Assembly: GCA_003553945.1 (NCBI GenBank) | Contig: PWEL01000020.1 | Coordinates: 1 to 44,085 of the forward strand | Source of the DNA: Mollicutes bacterium | Lineage (GTDB): Bacteria; Bacillota_I; Bacilli_A; Izemoplasmatales; Izemoplasmataceae | DNA: 44,085 bases | Direction of reading: 5' to 3' | Shown: positions 31,636 through 39,385 of the stretch, in pieces | How positions within the stretch are numbered: position 1 is the stretch's first letter | Layout of the letters: the number at the start of each line of letters is the position of its first letter | Position numbers and translations under genes: made by a program | Notes under the pieces: model-generated | Databases searched by the model: none | What the model was told of the DNA's origin: nothing | The model's input: only the letters and a program-made list of their open reading frames with translations

Positions 31636-32445
31636 TCAAATGCTTCTGAGGCCATCGGAGAGCGCGAAGATGGCGCCGATGAAAAGGAGCGGGACCATGA
31701 CCGCCAGCGCCAGAATCACATAGTCGGAACGCGTAGCGCGAAAACGGTCGAGACCGGGCAGCGCTTCAGTCTTCGGCAATGCAAGCAGTCTGGCCGTAAA
31801 ATAAATGAAGCCAAACATCAACAAACCGGCGAAGACGCCGTCTGAGAGGAAATGCGCACCGAACGACATGCGGGAGATGGTCATGAGCGCTCCGAAGACA
31901 ACCGGCACGAACAATCCGAGACCGTATTTGATGAACGCCGTGACCTTGCGCGTCCCCTTGAAAAGGAAGAAGAACGCGAACCATGCAAAGACAGTCGAGC
32001 AATGGCCGCACGGAAAGCTCATGTCGAAAGCGCCCAAGTAGGGGACGGCAATCTCGAAAGGCCGGTAGAACTCGGTCTCGCATGCTAACATTTCCGGACG
32101 CGGGCGTGCAAACACCCCCTTCAGCAATAGTCCGTTCATCAACCCGCTGAAGACCAGGGTGGAAAGCACGAGGAGCGCTCCCTGACCACGCATATCCTTG
32201 AAGGCGGAAAAGGCGTCGCGCTTGATAAAGGATAAAAGCAGAATCGGCGCCCCGATAGCGAGCGGTACGACGAAGAACGCCGCATGCAGGGGGTAATAGA
32301 AGAAAGAAAGCCACGCGCTGCCTCTGCCGACCCATTCGCCGCCATCGTAGAAATAGGCGCTCGTGCGCATGTCGATCGCGCTCAGCCAGAACAGCGCCGT
32401 GAAAAAGATGATGATAACGATATAAAGCTTCACTTTATGTCTCAT
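31636..32445 (-). CDS. PAP2-family membrane phosphatase (PgpB/LpxE-like), third copy
   Basis: A 269-residue polytopic protein with motifs KGVFARPRP, FPCGHCST and SRMSFGAHFLSD. The middle motif reads P-C-G-H where P-S-G-H is usual, a common variant in LpxE/LpxF-like members. It is not closely related to the two paralogues at 16855 and 23001: it has a longer N-terminus with an outer loop and lacks their C-terminal membrane half. It follows pdxS by nine bases and precedes the exported GDPD gene, which points to outside dephosphorylation of lipid or glycerophosphate compounds (inference). Confidence 0.9.
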   Translation of the reverse strand: MRHKVKLYIVIIIFFTALFWLSAIDMRTSAYFYDGGEWVGRGSAWLSFFYYPLHAAFFVVPLAIGAPILLLSFIKRDAFSAFKDMRGQGALLVLSTLVFSGLMNGLLLKGVFARPRPEMLACETEFYRPFEIAVPYLGAFDMSFPCGHCSTVFAWFAFFFLFKGTRKVTAFIKYGLGLFVPVVFGALMTISRMSFGAHFLSDGVFAGLLMFGFIYFTARLLALPKTEALPGLDRFRATRSDYVILALAVMVPLLFIGAIFALSDGLRSI

Positions 32446-32454
32446 CGCACACCC

Positions 32455-33303
32455 CTAGGAGGAGTCGTCAGAATCATCCATCGTGACAGCTTCACCTTCC
32501 ATCGCCGTGCCCAGGCCTCTCGAAAGCGAGGCGAGCTTGTCGAAGTCGTCCCTGTGCTTGACAGCCTCGACGATCGCGCGGGCCCGTTTCTCAGGATTGC
32601 TCGATTTGAAGATTCCCGAGCCGACGAACACGCCGTCACAGCCCAGATGCATCATGAGGACGGCGTCCGCAGGTGTCGCGACACCACCAGCCGCGAAGTT
32701 CACAACAGGAAGGGAGCCGTTCTCCCTGACGTATTCCAAGAGCTTTAGTGGAACGCGCAGCTCCTCCGCATACGCTTTAAGCCCGTTGTCATCGAGCAGC
32801 TGGACATCCTCGATCTGTCGGTTCACCGTGCGCATATGCCGGACAGCCTCGGCGACATCGCCGGTCCCCGCCTCGCCTTTGGTCCTTATCATGCTTGCAC
32901 CTTCATCGATGCGACGAAGTGCCTCTCCAAGGTCCTTCGCTCCACAGACAAAAGGGATCTGATAATTCTTCTTGTCGATATGATAGAAAGGATCAGCGGG
33001 GGTAAGGACCTCGCTTTCATCGATGTAGTCGACGCCGAGCGCTTCGACAATGCGCGCCTCCATCGCATGGCCGATGCGCACCTTGGCCATGACGGGAATG
33101 GAGACCGCTTCCTGTATCGCTTCGATAAGCGTCGGATCCGAGAGCCTGGCGACACCGCCGGCGGCACGGATATCAGCGGGGACGCGTTCAAGCGCCATCA
33201 CCGCTACGGCGCCCGCGCGTTCCGCGATGCGCGCCTGTTCGGCATTGACGACATCCATGATTACGCCGCCGTGCATTGTTTCATTGATTGATTGTGACAT
33301 CAT
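32455..33303 (-). CDS. pdxS: Pyridoxal 5'-phosphate synthase subunit PdxS (shortened ends)
   Basis: A 282-residue TIM-barrel synthase that makes PLP from ribose 5-phosphate, glyceraldehyde 3-phosphate and ammonia. Key residues are present: Asp17 in [11 protein letters not shown], Lys74 in VMAKVRIGH (B. subtilis Lys81) and Lys142 in [11 protein letters not shown] (Lys149). The usual partner PdxT, which supplies ammonia from glutamine, is not encoded next to it or elsewhere in the window. The N-terminus is about seven residues shorter than B. subtilis PdxS, where helix alpha-N contacts PdxT, and the C-terminus is an acidic [14 protein letters not shown] in place of the conserved RMQERGW tail. 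ATG 33303 (or 33300) has GGAGG upstream. It heads the operon with PAP2, GDPD and nuclease genes. Confidence 0.95.
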   Translation of the reverse strand: MMSQSINETMHGGVIMDVVNAEQARIAERAGAVAVMALERVPADIRAAGGVARLSDPTLIEAIQEAVSIPVMAKVRIGHAMEARIVEALGVDYIDESEVLTPADPFYHIDKKNYQIPFVCGAKDLGEALRRIDEGASMIRTKGEAGTGDVAEAVRHMRTVNRQIEDVQLLDDNGLKAYAEELRVPLKLLEYVRENGSLPVVNFAAGGVATPADAVLMMHLGCDGVFVGSGIFKSSNPEKRARAIVEAVKHRDDFDKLASLSRGLGTAMEGEAVTMDDSDDSS

Positions 33304-33342
33304 ACATTCCTCCAGGAAAGTTACGGATGATTTCCGTCTAAT

Positions 33343-33351
33343 AGTGTAACA
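33343..33351 (-). promoter_or_regulatory. Extended -10 of the pdxS operon
   Basis: Minus strand TGT-TACACT, 40 bases upstream of the pdxS start. No good -35 box is seen, as is common for TG-extended promoters. Confidence 0.4.
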
Positions 33352-33552
33352 TAAAAGTGCCTGCACGGGCTCAAAAATAACGTAAATCGCGTAAAAAAAG
33401 AAAGCCTTTACAAGCGATAAGCGTCAAGAACCGGTGTATAGTATAAATATGCACAGTCGCTTTCGCAAAGCCGTATGTCGGTGATTTTTCATGGAATTAC
33501 CGGGACACTCATGATAGAATTGTCATAAACGTAAATGATTGAAGGTGCCGAT

Positions 33553-34239
33553 ATGATCCACATGGATTTCATTTCCCCCTATATAATATACGCTTTGTAT
33601 GCAGGCGTGACAGCCTTCGCCATCGGCTGTCTGCTAAAAAAAGCTGAGTTTTTCAGACTGCATAAGCCCTTCATCCTTGCGACGGCACTCTTCGCGATGA
33701 TCTACACTGTGCTCTTTCGCTACGTCGAGCCCATGACAGCGGGGGCGTTTCTGATGCGGAGGGATCTGCCATTCTATGTCTGCAGGGGGACATCGCTGAT
33801 CCTGCTGGTTTATTTCCTCTCACGGCTCAAGCCCCTGCACCATATCCTCTATTTCCTCGGCGGCACCGGCATCTTCGGTGTGCTCGTCCCCGCGGGGCCG
33901 ATCGACAACATCGCCAACCTCAGGGAGATCTATTTCATCGAACACTTCCTGCTCGCAATATTTCCCTTCTATCTCCTCGTCGTCGAACGCTACACCCCGT
34001 CTTTCAAGCAGGGTGTCTATATCACAGTCGGCACCCTCGTCGTGTTGTTCGCGTTCATACCCATCAACGAGTACATGAGCTGGCCCTACTTCTTCATGAG
34101 CAACGCGAACTTCTTCAAGGAGTTCTGGCCCTCGATGAGCTGGGAGGCGTTCTTGCTCCTGAAGACACTGGGCATCTTCATCTTCATCGTCATCTATTAT
34201 CATCTCGGGCACTACATCCTGAAGCGGACACATCCATAA
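33553..34239 (+). CDS. YwaF/TIGR02206-family integral membrane protein
   Basis: A 228-residue membrane protein with about seven hydrophobic segments. Landmarks of the TIGR02206 family: the polar FYVCRGTSLILLVYFLSRLKP region in the third to fourth segment, GGTGIFGVLVPAGPID, IEHFLLAIFPFYLL (conserved His), and NEYMSWPYFFMS followed by FFKEFWPSMSW near the end. The function of the family is unknown. ATG 33553 is preferred over 33535 because AAGGTG lies six bases upstream. It has the extended -10 TGATAGAAT about 30 bases ahead and a strong terminator behind, so it is a single-gene unit. Confidence 0.82.
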   Translation: MIHMDFISPYIIYALYAGVTAFAIGCLLKKAEFFRLHKPFILATALFAMIYTVLFRYVEPMTAGAFLMRRDLPFYVCRGTSLILLVYFLSRLKPLHHILYFLGGTGIFGVLVPAGPIDNIANLREIYFIEHFLLAIFPFYLLVVERYTPSFKQGVYITVGTLVVLFAFIPINEYMSWPYFFMSNANFFKEFWPSMSWEAFLLLKTLGIFIFIVIYYHLGHYILKRTHP

Positions 34240-34243
34240 GAAA

Positions 34244-34280
34244 ACGCGGACTCATTTTTCAGAAGTCCGCGTCTTTTTTT
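34244..34280. terminator. Terminator after the YwaF-like gene
   Basis: ACGCGGACT (34244-34252) and AGTCCGCGT (34264-34272) followed by CTTTTTTT. It ends at the stop codon of the convergent barnase-fold gene. Confidence 0.85.
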
Positions 34281-35307
34281 AGTTCCTGCCGTCACCGAAT
34301 AGCATCTCGAAGGTGTCGTAGTGATCATCAGTATAGTAGACGATGCGCTCCTGCTGTGAGAATACCAATCGGTGCACTCCGCGCGTCCGGCCTCCTTCTC
34401 CGATGTTCACATCGGCCATCTGCCAATCATGGACATGCCCCGGGAGCTGATTGCCCCAGTTCGAGAAGTTCCAATAGCCGAACAGCGCCCTTTCGCCGAA
34501 TTCATCCCGGAGGTCACGGAACGTATACCCTTGTTCATCCTGGTAATCCGGCCGGTCATAATGGTTGGGCGGCAGTTCGCCGAACGTCCGGAGATAGAGC
34601 GCGACCTCTTCGTGGCGGATGTACTCGCCGTCGGGGTCGAGGGGCGGATGTTCTTCGTTACCGAAGATCTGTTCGAACGTCTCATAGCCGTCTTCAGTGT
34701 GATAGACAAGGCCGTCGTCGGAATAGACGAGACGCTCTTCACCGCGGATGCCGTCCTCGACATTGACATCGGCGGTATAATAGCTCCGTCCGTTCTCATC
34801 CGGCAGTGCATCGATATCGGATGCGTCGAAAGGATCGCCACCGATGTTCTTATCATCCGTGACATCCCAGAGGTTCTCCTCATCCGGGTCGTACCCTGCA
34901 TCCTTCGCCTCTTCAAGCGTGATGTAGTTGTCCGGAAGTTCATCGAAGGTATCGAGATAAAGCGCAACATCATAAGGCTCGTTGAAGGCGCCGTCGGGGT
35001 CGAGCGGTGTCCTGTCGGCCTGTTCGACCTCATCGCGCTCTTCAAGTGTCGAGCTCACAACGATGGTCACGAGGTCTCCTTCTTCAACGATATCGCCAAC
35101 CTCATGATTCTGGTAATCAAGGAATTCTCTAGTGGAGCGTGTCTCAGATGATTCAAACACATTGACATTAAGGCCCTTATCCTGTAGTTCCTCGCGGGCT
35201 AAGTTTTCTGGAAGCCCGGTAAGGTCTGGAAGTTCGACCTCTCTGGTGCAGGCGCTTAGTGTGAAAATCAGTACGAAAGCACTGAACAATGCAAGCATTT
35301 TTTTCAT
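34279..35307 (-). CDS. Lipoprotein with a PASTA-like domain and two degenerate barnase-fold domains
   Basis: A 342-residue lipoprotein (lipobox LSAC, Cys20). Residues ~24-86 look like a PASTA domain (VELPDLTGLPENLAREEL to GDIVEEGDLVTIVVS). Residues ~108-216 align with barnase almost throughout: LPDNYIT, NIGGDPF, ADVN, ERLVYSDDGLVYHTEDGYETF. Residues ~229-338 are a second copy with the same PLDPDG linker, VALYLRTFGELP, ADVN, HRLVF and TDDHYDTF. Compared with barnase, copy 1 has Glu73 as Thr178, His102 as Gly207 and Lys27 as Leu131; copy 2 has Glu73 as Met297 but keeps His102 as His329. Arg87 is kept in both. RNase activity is therefore doubtful. No barstar gene is seen nearby. ATG 35307 has GGTGA five bases upstream. 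Confidence 0.85.
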   Translation of the reverse strand: MKKMLALFSAFVLIFTLSACTREVELPDLTGLPENLAREELQDKGLNVNVFESSETRSTREFLDYQNHEVGDIVEEGDLVTIVVSSTLEERDEVEQADRTPLDPDGAFNEPYDVALYLDTFDELPDNYITLEEAKDAGYDPDEENLWDVTDDKNIGGDPFDASDIDALPDENGRSYYTADVNVEDGIRGEERLVYSDDGLVYHTEDGYETFEQIFGNEEHPPLDPDGEYIRHEEVALYLRTFGELPPNHYDRPDYQDEQGYTFRDLRDEFGERALFGYWNFSNWGNQLPGHVHDWQMADVNIGEGGRTRGVHRLVFSQQERIVYYTDDHYDTFEMLFGDGRN

Positions 35308-35339
35308 GTTTCTCACCGTCCATTTCAGTTAATCATTAC

Positions 35340-35367
35340 ATTATAACACGCTCATGTGATATGTGAA
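35340..35367 (-). promoter_or_regulatory. Promoter of the barnase-fold lipoprotein gene
   Basis: Minus strand TTCACA (35362-35367), 16 bases, TG-extended TATAAT (35340-35345), 32 bases before ATG 35307. Confidence 0.65.
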
Positions 35368-35396
35368 GGAATAATTGCAACTTTGGATATAGACTA

Positions 35397-36692
35397 TCAG
35401 TAGATGATCATGTCGTTGCCGCGGAGAGCGGGGATCAGCCAGTACGTCGGACTGTAGTTGTCCTCGTCTATATGCTCAATGATTACAAGGATGTCCTCGC
35501 GGACAAGGGGTTCAGTGAATGAAGCCTCAAGACTTTCAAGCGCAATGGCATCATCGAAGATCGATACGACCACAGTGGGAAGGAAGGCGCTGTCGGGGTA
35601 CTTGAAGTCGCCTTCCACCTGTTCGCCGACATCTATGACGCTGTGTCCTGCGAAGACTGGCGGCACTTTCATAATGTCACCCTTGAGCTCATGCAGAAGG
35701 ACTTCGCCATCGTCAAGCTTTCCATCCTCATAGAGCGTTTCGACCTGTTCAAGGACGTGTTTCGCATTTTCAGCGAAATTCACGCGCGCCATCTCGTCGA
35801 ACACCCGGTTGCCATCGACTGTCGCTTCAGGGAGGGTGACGCCCTCAGTGTCAGTAAGCTTGAACTCGAGGGAGGCTTTCGCGAGGTCGCCGAGGAAGTG
35901 TTCCTCATGGGTGTCCACATCCACATCTTCAAGGTCTTTGAGGCCGTCATTTCCGTGGAAGATGGAGACATCGAGCGATGCCTCTCCTTCTTCCGCGTCC
36001 AGCCATGATATGTCGATATCAAGGCCGTAGCGTTCTTCGAGGTCGGAAAGGCTTCCCTGTATCATCGCTTCCAGACGCTCCGTGTCTATCGTGAAGCGGG
36101 TCTCATACATATCATCATGCTCGATGAGCTCGCTCTCAACGTCCAGATGCTCGAGGTCGATGTGTCTTTGGAAAGGGGAAAGCAACGTGGCTTCATCGAT
36201 GCCGGTCTGTTCGCTGATGTACTCTAGTTCATCCTTGTCGATTTCGAGGCGGGTTCTCTCTTCATCGATATCGAATGCGTCTTCAGTATCCATCTCCGCC
36301 TCGATCATAGAATTCAGAAACCGTATGGTCTTCTGGCTATCGAATATGAACAGATATCCTTCTTCTTTTTCTTCGAGCCACCATTCACGCGTTGCATCCT
36401 CTTCGAAACCGTCATAGGAAATGACGAAGTGTCTCTGCGTCGAGTCCTCGAGCGCTTCGACGGTAGTCTCGACATCCAGATGGATGGACTCATCATCAAA
36501 GCCCCATTCCTCGAACGCCTCACCCGCATCTATGGTGAAGCCGAATGAGAGAGTATAGGCATAGCCCTCTGTCTCTGCGACAGGCTCGAGATGCGACAGG
36601 TCGCCTTCAAAGCGCGACGCCATGTCGTCTTGTTCCAGGCCCTCGCAGGCGGCGAGGGAACCGATCAGTAAAAGCATCAGAAATAGTTTCAT
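35397..36692 (-). CDS. Large acidic lipoprotein of unknown function
   Basis: A 431-residue lipoprotein (lipobox LAAC, Cys16). ATG 36692 is chosen because GAGGTGA lies seven bases upstream; the longer frame has no signal-like start. The mature part is extremely rich in Asp and Glu, with alternating strand-like segments (EGYAYTLSFGFTIDAGEAFE, SIHLDVETTVEALEDSTQRH) and a C-terminal block with VVVSIFDDAIALESLEASF. It has no recognisable domain. It shares the acidic beta-rich style of the lipoprotein at 14903 but no clear sequence match. It lies upstream of the barnase-fold gene on the same strand, separated by a separate promoter. Confidence 0.82.
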   Translation of the reverse strand: MKLFLMLLLIGSLAACEGLEQDDMASRFEGDLSHLEPVAETEGYAYTLSFGFTIDAGEAFEEWGFDDESIHLDVETTVEALEDSTQRHFVISYDGFEEDATREWWLEEKEEGYLFIFDSQKTIRFLNSMIEAEMDTEDAFDIDEERTRLEIDKDELEYISEQTGIDEATLLSPFQRHIDLEHLDVESELIEHDDMYETRFTIDTERLEAMIQGSLSDLEERYGLDIDISWLDAEEGEASLDVSIFHGNDGLKDLEDVDVDTHEEHFLGDLAKASLEFKLTDTEGVTLPEATVDGNRVFDEMARVNFAENAKHVLEQVETLYEDGKLDDGEVLLHELKGDIMKVPPVFAGHSVIDVGEQVEGDFKYPDSAFLPTVVVSIFDDAIALESLEASFTEPLVREDILVIIEHIDEDNYSPTYWLIPALRGNDMIIY

Positions 36693-36785
36693 AGGACTCA
36701 CCTCGCATTTTTTTTTATTATAGCATGAGACCGCCACGCTTATAAAAGCATGACGGCCTGCCTGAAGGCGACGTGCACATGAAAA

Positions 36786-36806
36786 GGGTGAGTTTCAGCC
36801 TCACCC
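36786..36806 (-). terminator. Terminator of the EamA gene
   Basis: Minus strand GGGTGAG, loop GCTGAAA, CTCACCC then TTTTC. The TGA stop of the EamA gene lies in the first arm. Confidence 0.65.
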
Positions 36807-37709
36807 GATATATTTACGCGCTCTCCTGTTCGCCCTGATGGTACCATACACCCCGGTGATGATCATCGTCGCGCCCAGGACGTGGTAGCGATGGACCGTC
36901 TCGTTCAGGAAGATTGCGCCGGCGATGATGGCGATGACGGTCGAGAGGTTGGCGTAGATGCTGATGACGTGCGCCTGCAACCGCGCGAGCGCATAGTTCA
37001 GAAGGAAGAAGCCTCCGAAGGACGCCACGATCCCCAGATAAAGGACCGGCACGGCCACCTGCACACGGGCAAACACATCGATATAGGAAGCCTTCGACCC
37101 CTGGATGAACAGCGTGAAGAGATAGATGATGTTGAAGACGACGGCCCCCGCGAACATCATGAAATACGTCAGTTCAAAAGGGGTGAGGGATGTCGACGCA
37201 TGTCTTGAGGCGATATTGAACGCCGCCGCGGAAACGACAGCGCCGAAAAGCAACGCGAAGCCGAGCGCATCCACATCAAAATCCCCGATGACACCGGCGA
37301 GCTGGATGACGATGACGCCGGAGACGCTTAGAAGAATGAAGAGAATTTGCAGCCGGGTCGGCTTCTCCTTGAGGATCCACGTACTCAAAATGCTCACGAC
37401 AATCGGGATGAGCGCAATCATCATCCCCGCTTCGCCGCTCGTCGTCCGATCGAGCCCGTAGGTCTCGAAGAGAAAATAGAGGACGGGCTGAAACAGCGCA
37501 ACAACCGCGAGCGCCTTCACATGCGCACGGGCGAAGCGGACACGGATGATGCCGAGCCTTCGCAACGTTTCAAACACCAAGAACGCAAGCAGGAACCGAT
37601 AGGCGATCAACCCGATGGGCTCGGCATGCGCGAGCGCGGTCTTCGAGAACATGAACGTCAGACCGAACACCACTGAGAATGTGAGCCCTGCAAGATGTCC
37701 TTTTCTCAT
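36801..37709 (-). CDS. EamA/DMT-superfamily transporter
   Basis: A 302-residue membrane protein with ten predicted helices in two repeated EamA halves: GLTFSVVFGLTFMFSKTALA with AYRFLLAFLVFETLRR in the first, and GIVASFGGFFLLNYALARLQ with IFLNETVHRYHVLGATMI in the second. Typical DMT 10-helix exporters move amino acids, nucleobases or metabolites; the substrate is not deducible. ATG 37709 is preferred, with AGGAGG six bases upstream; ATG 37715 overlaps the RBS. It stands alone. Confidence 0.92.
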   Translation of the reverse strand: MRKGHLAGLTFSVVFGLTFMFSKTALAHAEPIGLIAYRFLLAFLVFETLRRLGIIRVRFARAHVKALAVVALFQPVLYFLFETYGLDRTTSGEAGMMIALIPIVVSILSTWILKEKPTRLQILFILLSVSGVIVIQLAGVIGDFDVDALGFALLFGAVVSAAAFNIASRHASTSLTPFELTYFMMFAGAVVFNIIYLFTLFIQGSKASYIDVFARVQVAVPVLYLGIVASFGGFFLLNYALARLQAHVISIYANLSTVIAIIAGAIFLNETVHRYHVLGATMIITGVYGTIRANRRARKYIG

Positions 37710-37787
37710 GTGCATCCTCCTCTCTTTGCTGTCAACATCTACCGATTATACATCAATCAGAGGAAAGCGGAAAGAGCCTGCTGAAAA

Positions 37788-37811
37788 AAAGTCCGCTTTC
37801 GAGCGGACTTT
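37788..37811 (-). terminator. Terminator of the DJ-1/PfpI gene
   Basis: Minus-strand AAAGTCCGCT, loop CGAA, AGCGGACTTTTTTTC. It overlaps the stop codon of the gene at 37810. Confidence 0.9.
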
Positions 37812-38355
37812 AATGAAGAATGGATTCAAGCAGCTCATCGGCGGCGTCATCGCCTTTAAGATAGGCGACGATATGATAGGCGAATTCATACACGGCCCCG
37901 GCGCCACGTGCCGTGATGAGACTGCCGTCGGTGATGGCTTTCTTCTCGGGATGATAATGCCCTTTCGGCGCATCCTTGTCGCTTCCGGTGAAGGCAGTGT
38001 AGGTTTTGCCATCAAGCAGTCCTGCCTGGCCGAGGAACCTGGGCCCGGCGCAGATTGCGGCCACAAGCTTCCCTTGCTCGGTGAAATCGGTGGCGAGCGC
38101 CTTGATCTCGGTGTCTTCGTCCACATTCCTCGCGACGTAAGGGCCGCCCGGAATGACAAGAAAATCGTAGTCATCGCTCGATAGGTCCTTGGCGAATGCA
38201 TCGCTCTTGACGCGGAGTCCGAATGAGGTCTTGATCTCCAGCGTATCCTCGAATGTAGCGGTGTCGATGTCAAGGCCGCTTCGCTTCAGAAGGCCTCTTG
38301 TAGCCAGCGCTTCGACATCCTCGCATCCATGGTGCAGAAGCAGGAGTCCTTTCAT
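37810..38355 (-). CDS. DJ-1/PfpI family protein
   Basis: A 181-residue soluble protein of the DJ-1/ThiJ/PfpI superfamily. The nucleophile elbow is AAICAGPRFLG with Cys102, and the conserved Glu15 is in GCEDVEALA. The N-terminus KGLLLLHHG and FLVIPGGP (about 65-72) are typical of this fold. Members act as glyoxalase III-type deglycases, chaperones or unknown hydrolases; this close YajL/DJ-1-like form could protect against glyoxals or oxidation (inference). ATG 38355 has GAGGTGG upstream. It is a single-gene unit with a strong terminator. It is not PdxT, which has a Cys-His-Glu triad and a different layout. Confidence 0.9.
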   Translation of the reverse strand: MKGLLLLHHGCEDVEALATRGLLKRSGLDIDTATFEDTLEIKTSFGLRVKSDAFAKDLSSDDYDFLVIPGGPYVARNVDEDTEIKALATDFTEQGKLVAAICAGPRFLGQAGLLDGKTYTAFTGSDKDAPKGHYHPEKKAITDGSLITARGAGAVYEFAYHIVAYLKGDDAADELLESILH

Positions 38356-38441
38356 GAGAACCACCTCTTCAATGATATTCATGCTTCTATCTCTATTCTA
38401 CTACACCGCCGGTTGGTTGAAAACCGGACCGCATATAAAAA

Positions 38442-38466
38442 GCCGCACCCGGAATCCGGGTGCGGC
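38442..38466 (-). terminator. Terminator of the opuA operon
   Basis: Minus-strand GCCGCACCCGGA, T, TCCGGGTGCGGC followed by TTTTTATAT. Confidence 0.9.
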
Positions 38467-38492
38467 CAGCTGATTAAAGGATGGGATGGGGA

Positions 38493-39359
38493 TTACTCAA
38501 TCCAGCCATCAACGAGGTCTTCGTTGTCTTCCCACCAGTCTCTGGCAGCTTCAAGACGTTCTTCTTCTGTCGTCTCATCACGCATAGCGTCCATCAGTGA
38601 ACCGAGTTCTGCACTGGTGAAGTAGAAGTTTTCGAAGAATGTCTCGAGTTCGGGATAGTCATCTCCGAAACCTTCTCTGACAACGGTATGGAGATTTTCA
38701 ATGTCTCCATAGGTTCCTTCGGGGTCGTCAAGGAACTTCAGTTCATAATCGGCAGCGAACTTGTGATGGGGTTCCCAGCCGGTGACGACGACCCATTCGT
38801 CATCGTCGATCTTAGTTTCGAGTTCAGCGACCATGGCAGGGCCACTGGATTCGACAAGCTCCCAGTCCTCAAAGCCTTCATAATCTTCATCCATGGCTTG
38901 ATTGGTAGCTTCCATGATGCCGGCGCCGGGACCGATGCCGACGATTTCATAGTCGAATTCATCGCCATGGTCAGGCAGTTCGTCAATGCTGTCGATATCG
39001 ACATAATCAGGTACGACGAGGCCGATGCGTGCGCCTTCGAAGTTGTAGCCGAGGTCGACGAAGTCGTCTCCGTATTCATCTTGATATGTTTCGTGCGTGA
39101 CAGGGAACCAAGCGTCTACGAAGACGTCGCTGTCACCATCGGCGATGGATGCGAAGACCGGTCCGGGGTCGGCTTCGGTCGATTCGACACTGTAGCCGTA
39201 CTCATCTTCAAGAATGGCATGCGCGAGATAGTTCATGGCGATGCCTTCGGCCCAGTTGACATATGTGAGTTCTACGGCCTCTTCTTCTTCGAAAAGATCA
39301 CATGCTGCCACTGAAAAGACCAGAGTCAATGTTGCTGCAAGTGCGATAAGTTTTTTCAT
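38493..39359 (-). CDS. opuAC: Glycine betaine ABC transporter, substrate-binding lipoprotein
   Basis: A 288-residue lipoprotein (lipobox VAAC, Cys20) of the OpuAC/ProX family. Family landmarks: LTYVNWAEGIAMNYLA near residue 33, DVFVDAWFPVTHE, GARIGLVVPDYVDIDSIDEL, IGPGAGIMEATNQA and VVVTGWEPHHKFAADYELKFL. The aromatic residues of these segments form the cation-binding cage in relatives. It captures glycine betaine or related compounds outside and passes them to OpuAB. ATG 39359 is used; the ORF could start at TTG 39365. It is the last gene of the operon and follows opuAB by 26 bases with its own strong RBS (AGGAGG), as in B. subtilis. Confidence 0.95.
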   Translation of the reverse strand: MKKLIALAATLTLVFSVAACDLFEEEEAVELTYVNWAEGIAMNYLAHAILEDEYGYSVESTEADPGPVFASIADGDSDVFVDAWFPVTHETYQDEYGDDFVDLGYNFEGARIGLVVPDYVDIDSIDELPDHGDEFDYEIVGIGPGAGIMEATNQAMDEDYEGFEDWELVESSGPAMVAELETKIDDDEWVVVTGWEPHHKFAADYELKFLDDPEGTYGDIENLHTVVREGFGDDYPELETFFENFYFTSAELGSLMDAMRDETTEEERLEAARDWWEDNEDLVDGWIE

Positions 39360-39385
39360 GTTCAAATTCCTCCTATTAGAATTTT

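Noticed and set aside
37810-38355. DJ-1/PfpI gene considered as the missing pdxT
   Set aside because: It has the DJ-1 elbow AICAG and Glu15 but none of the PdxT glutaminase layout, and it lies outside the pdxS operon.
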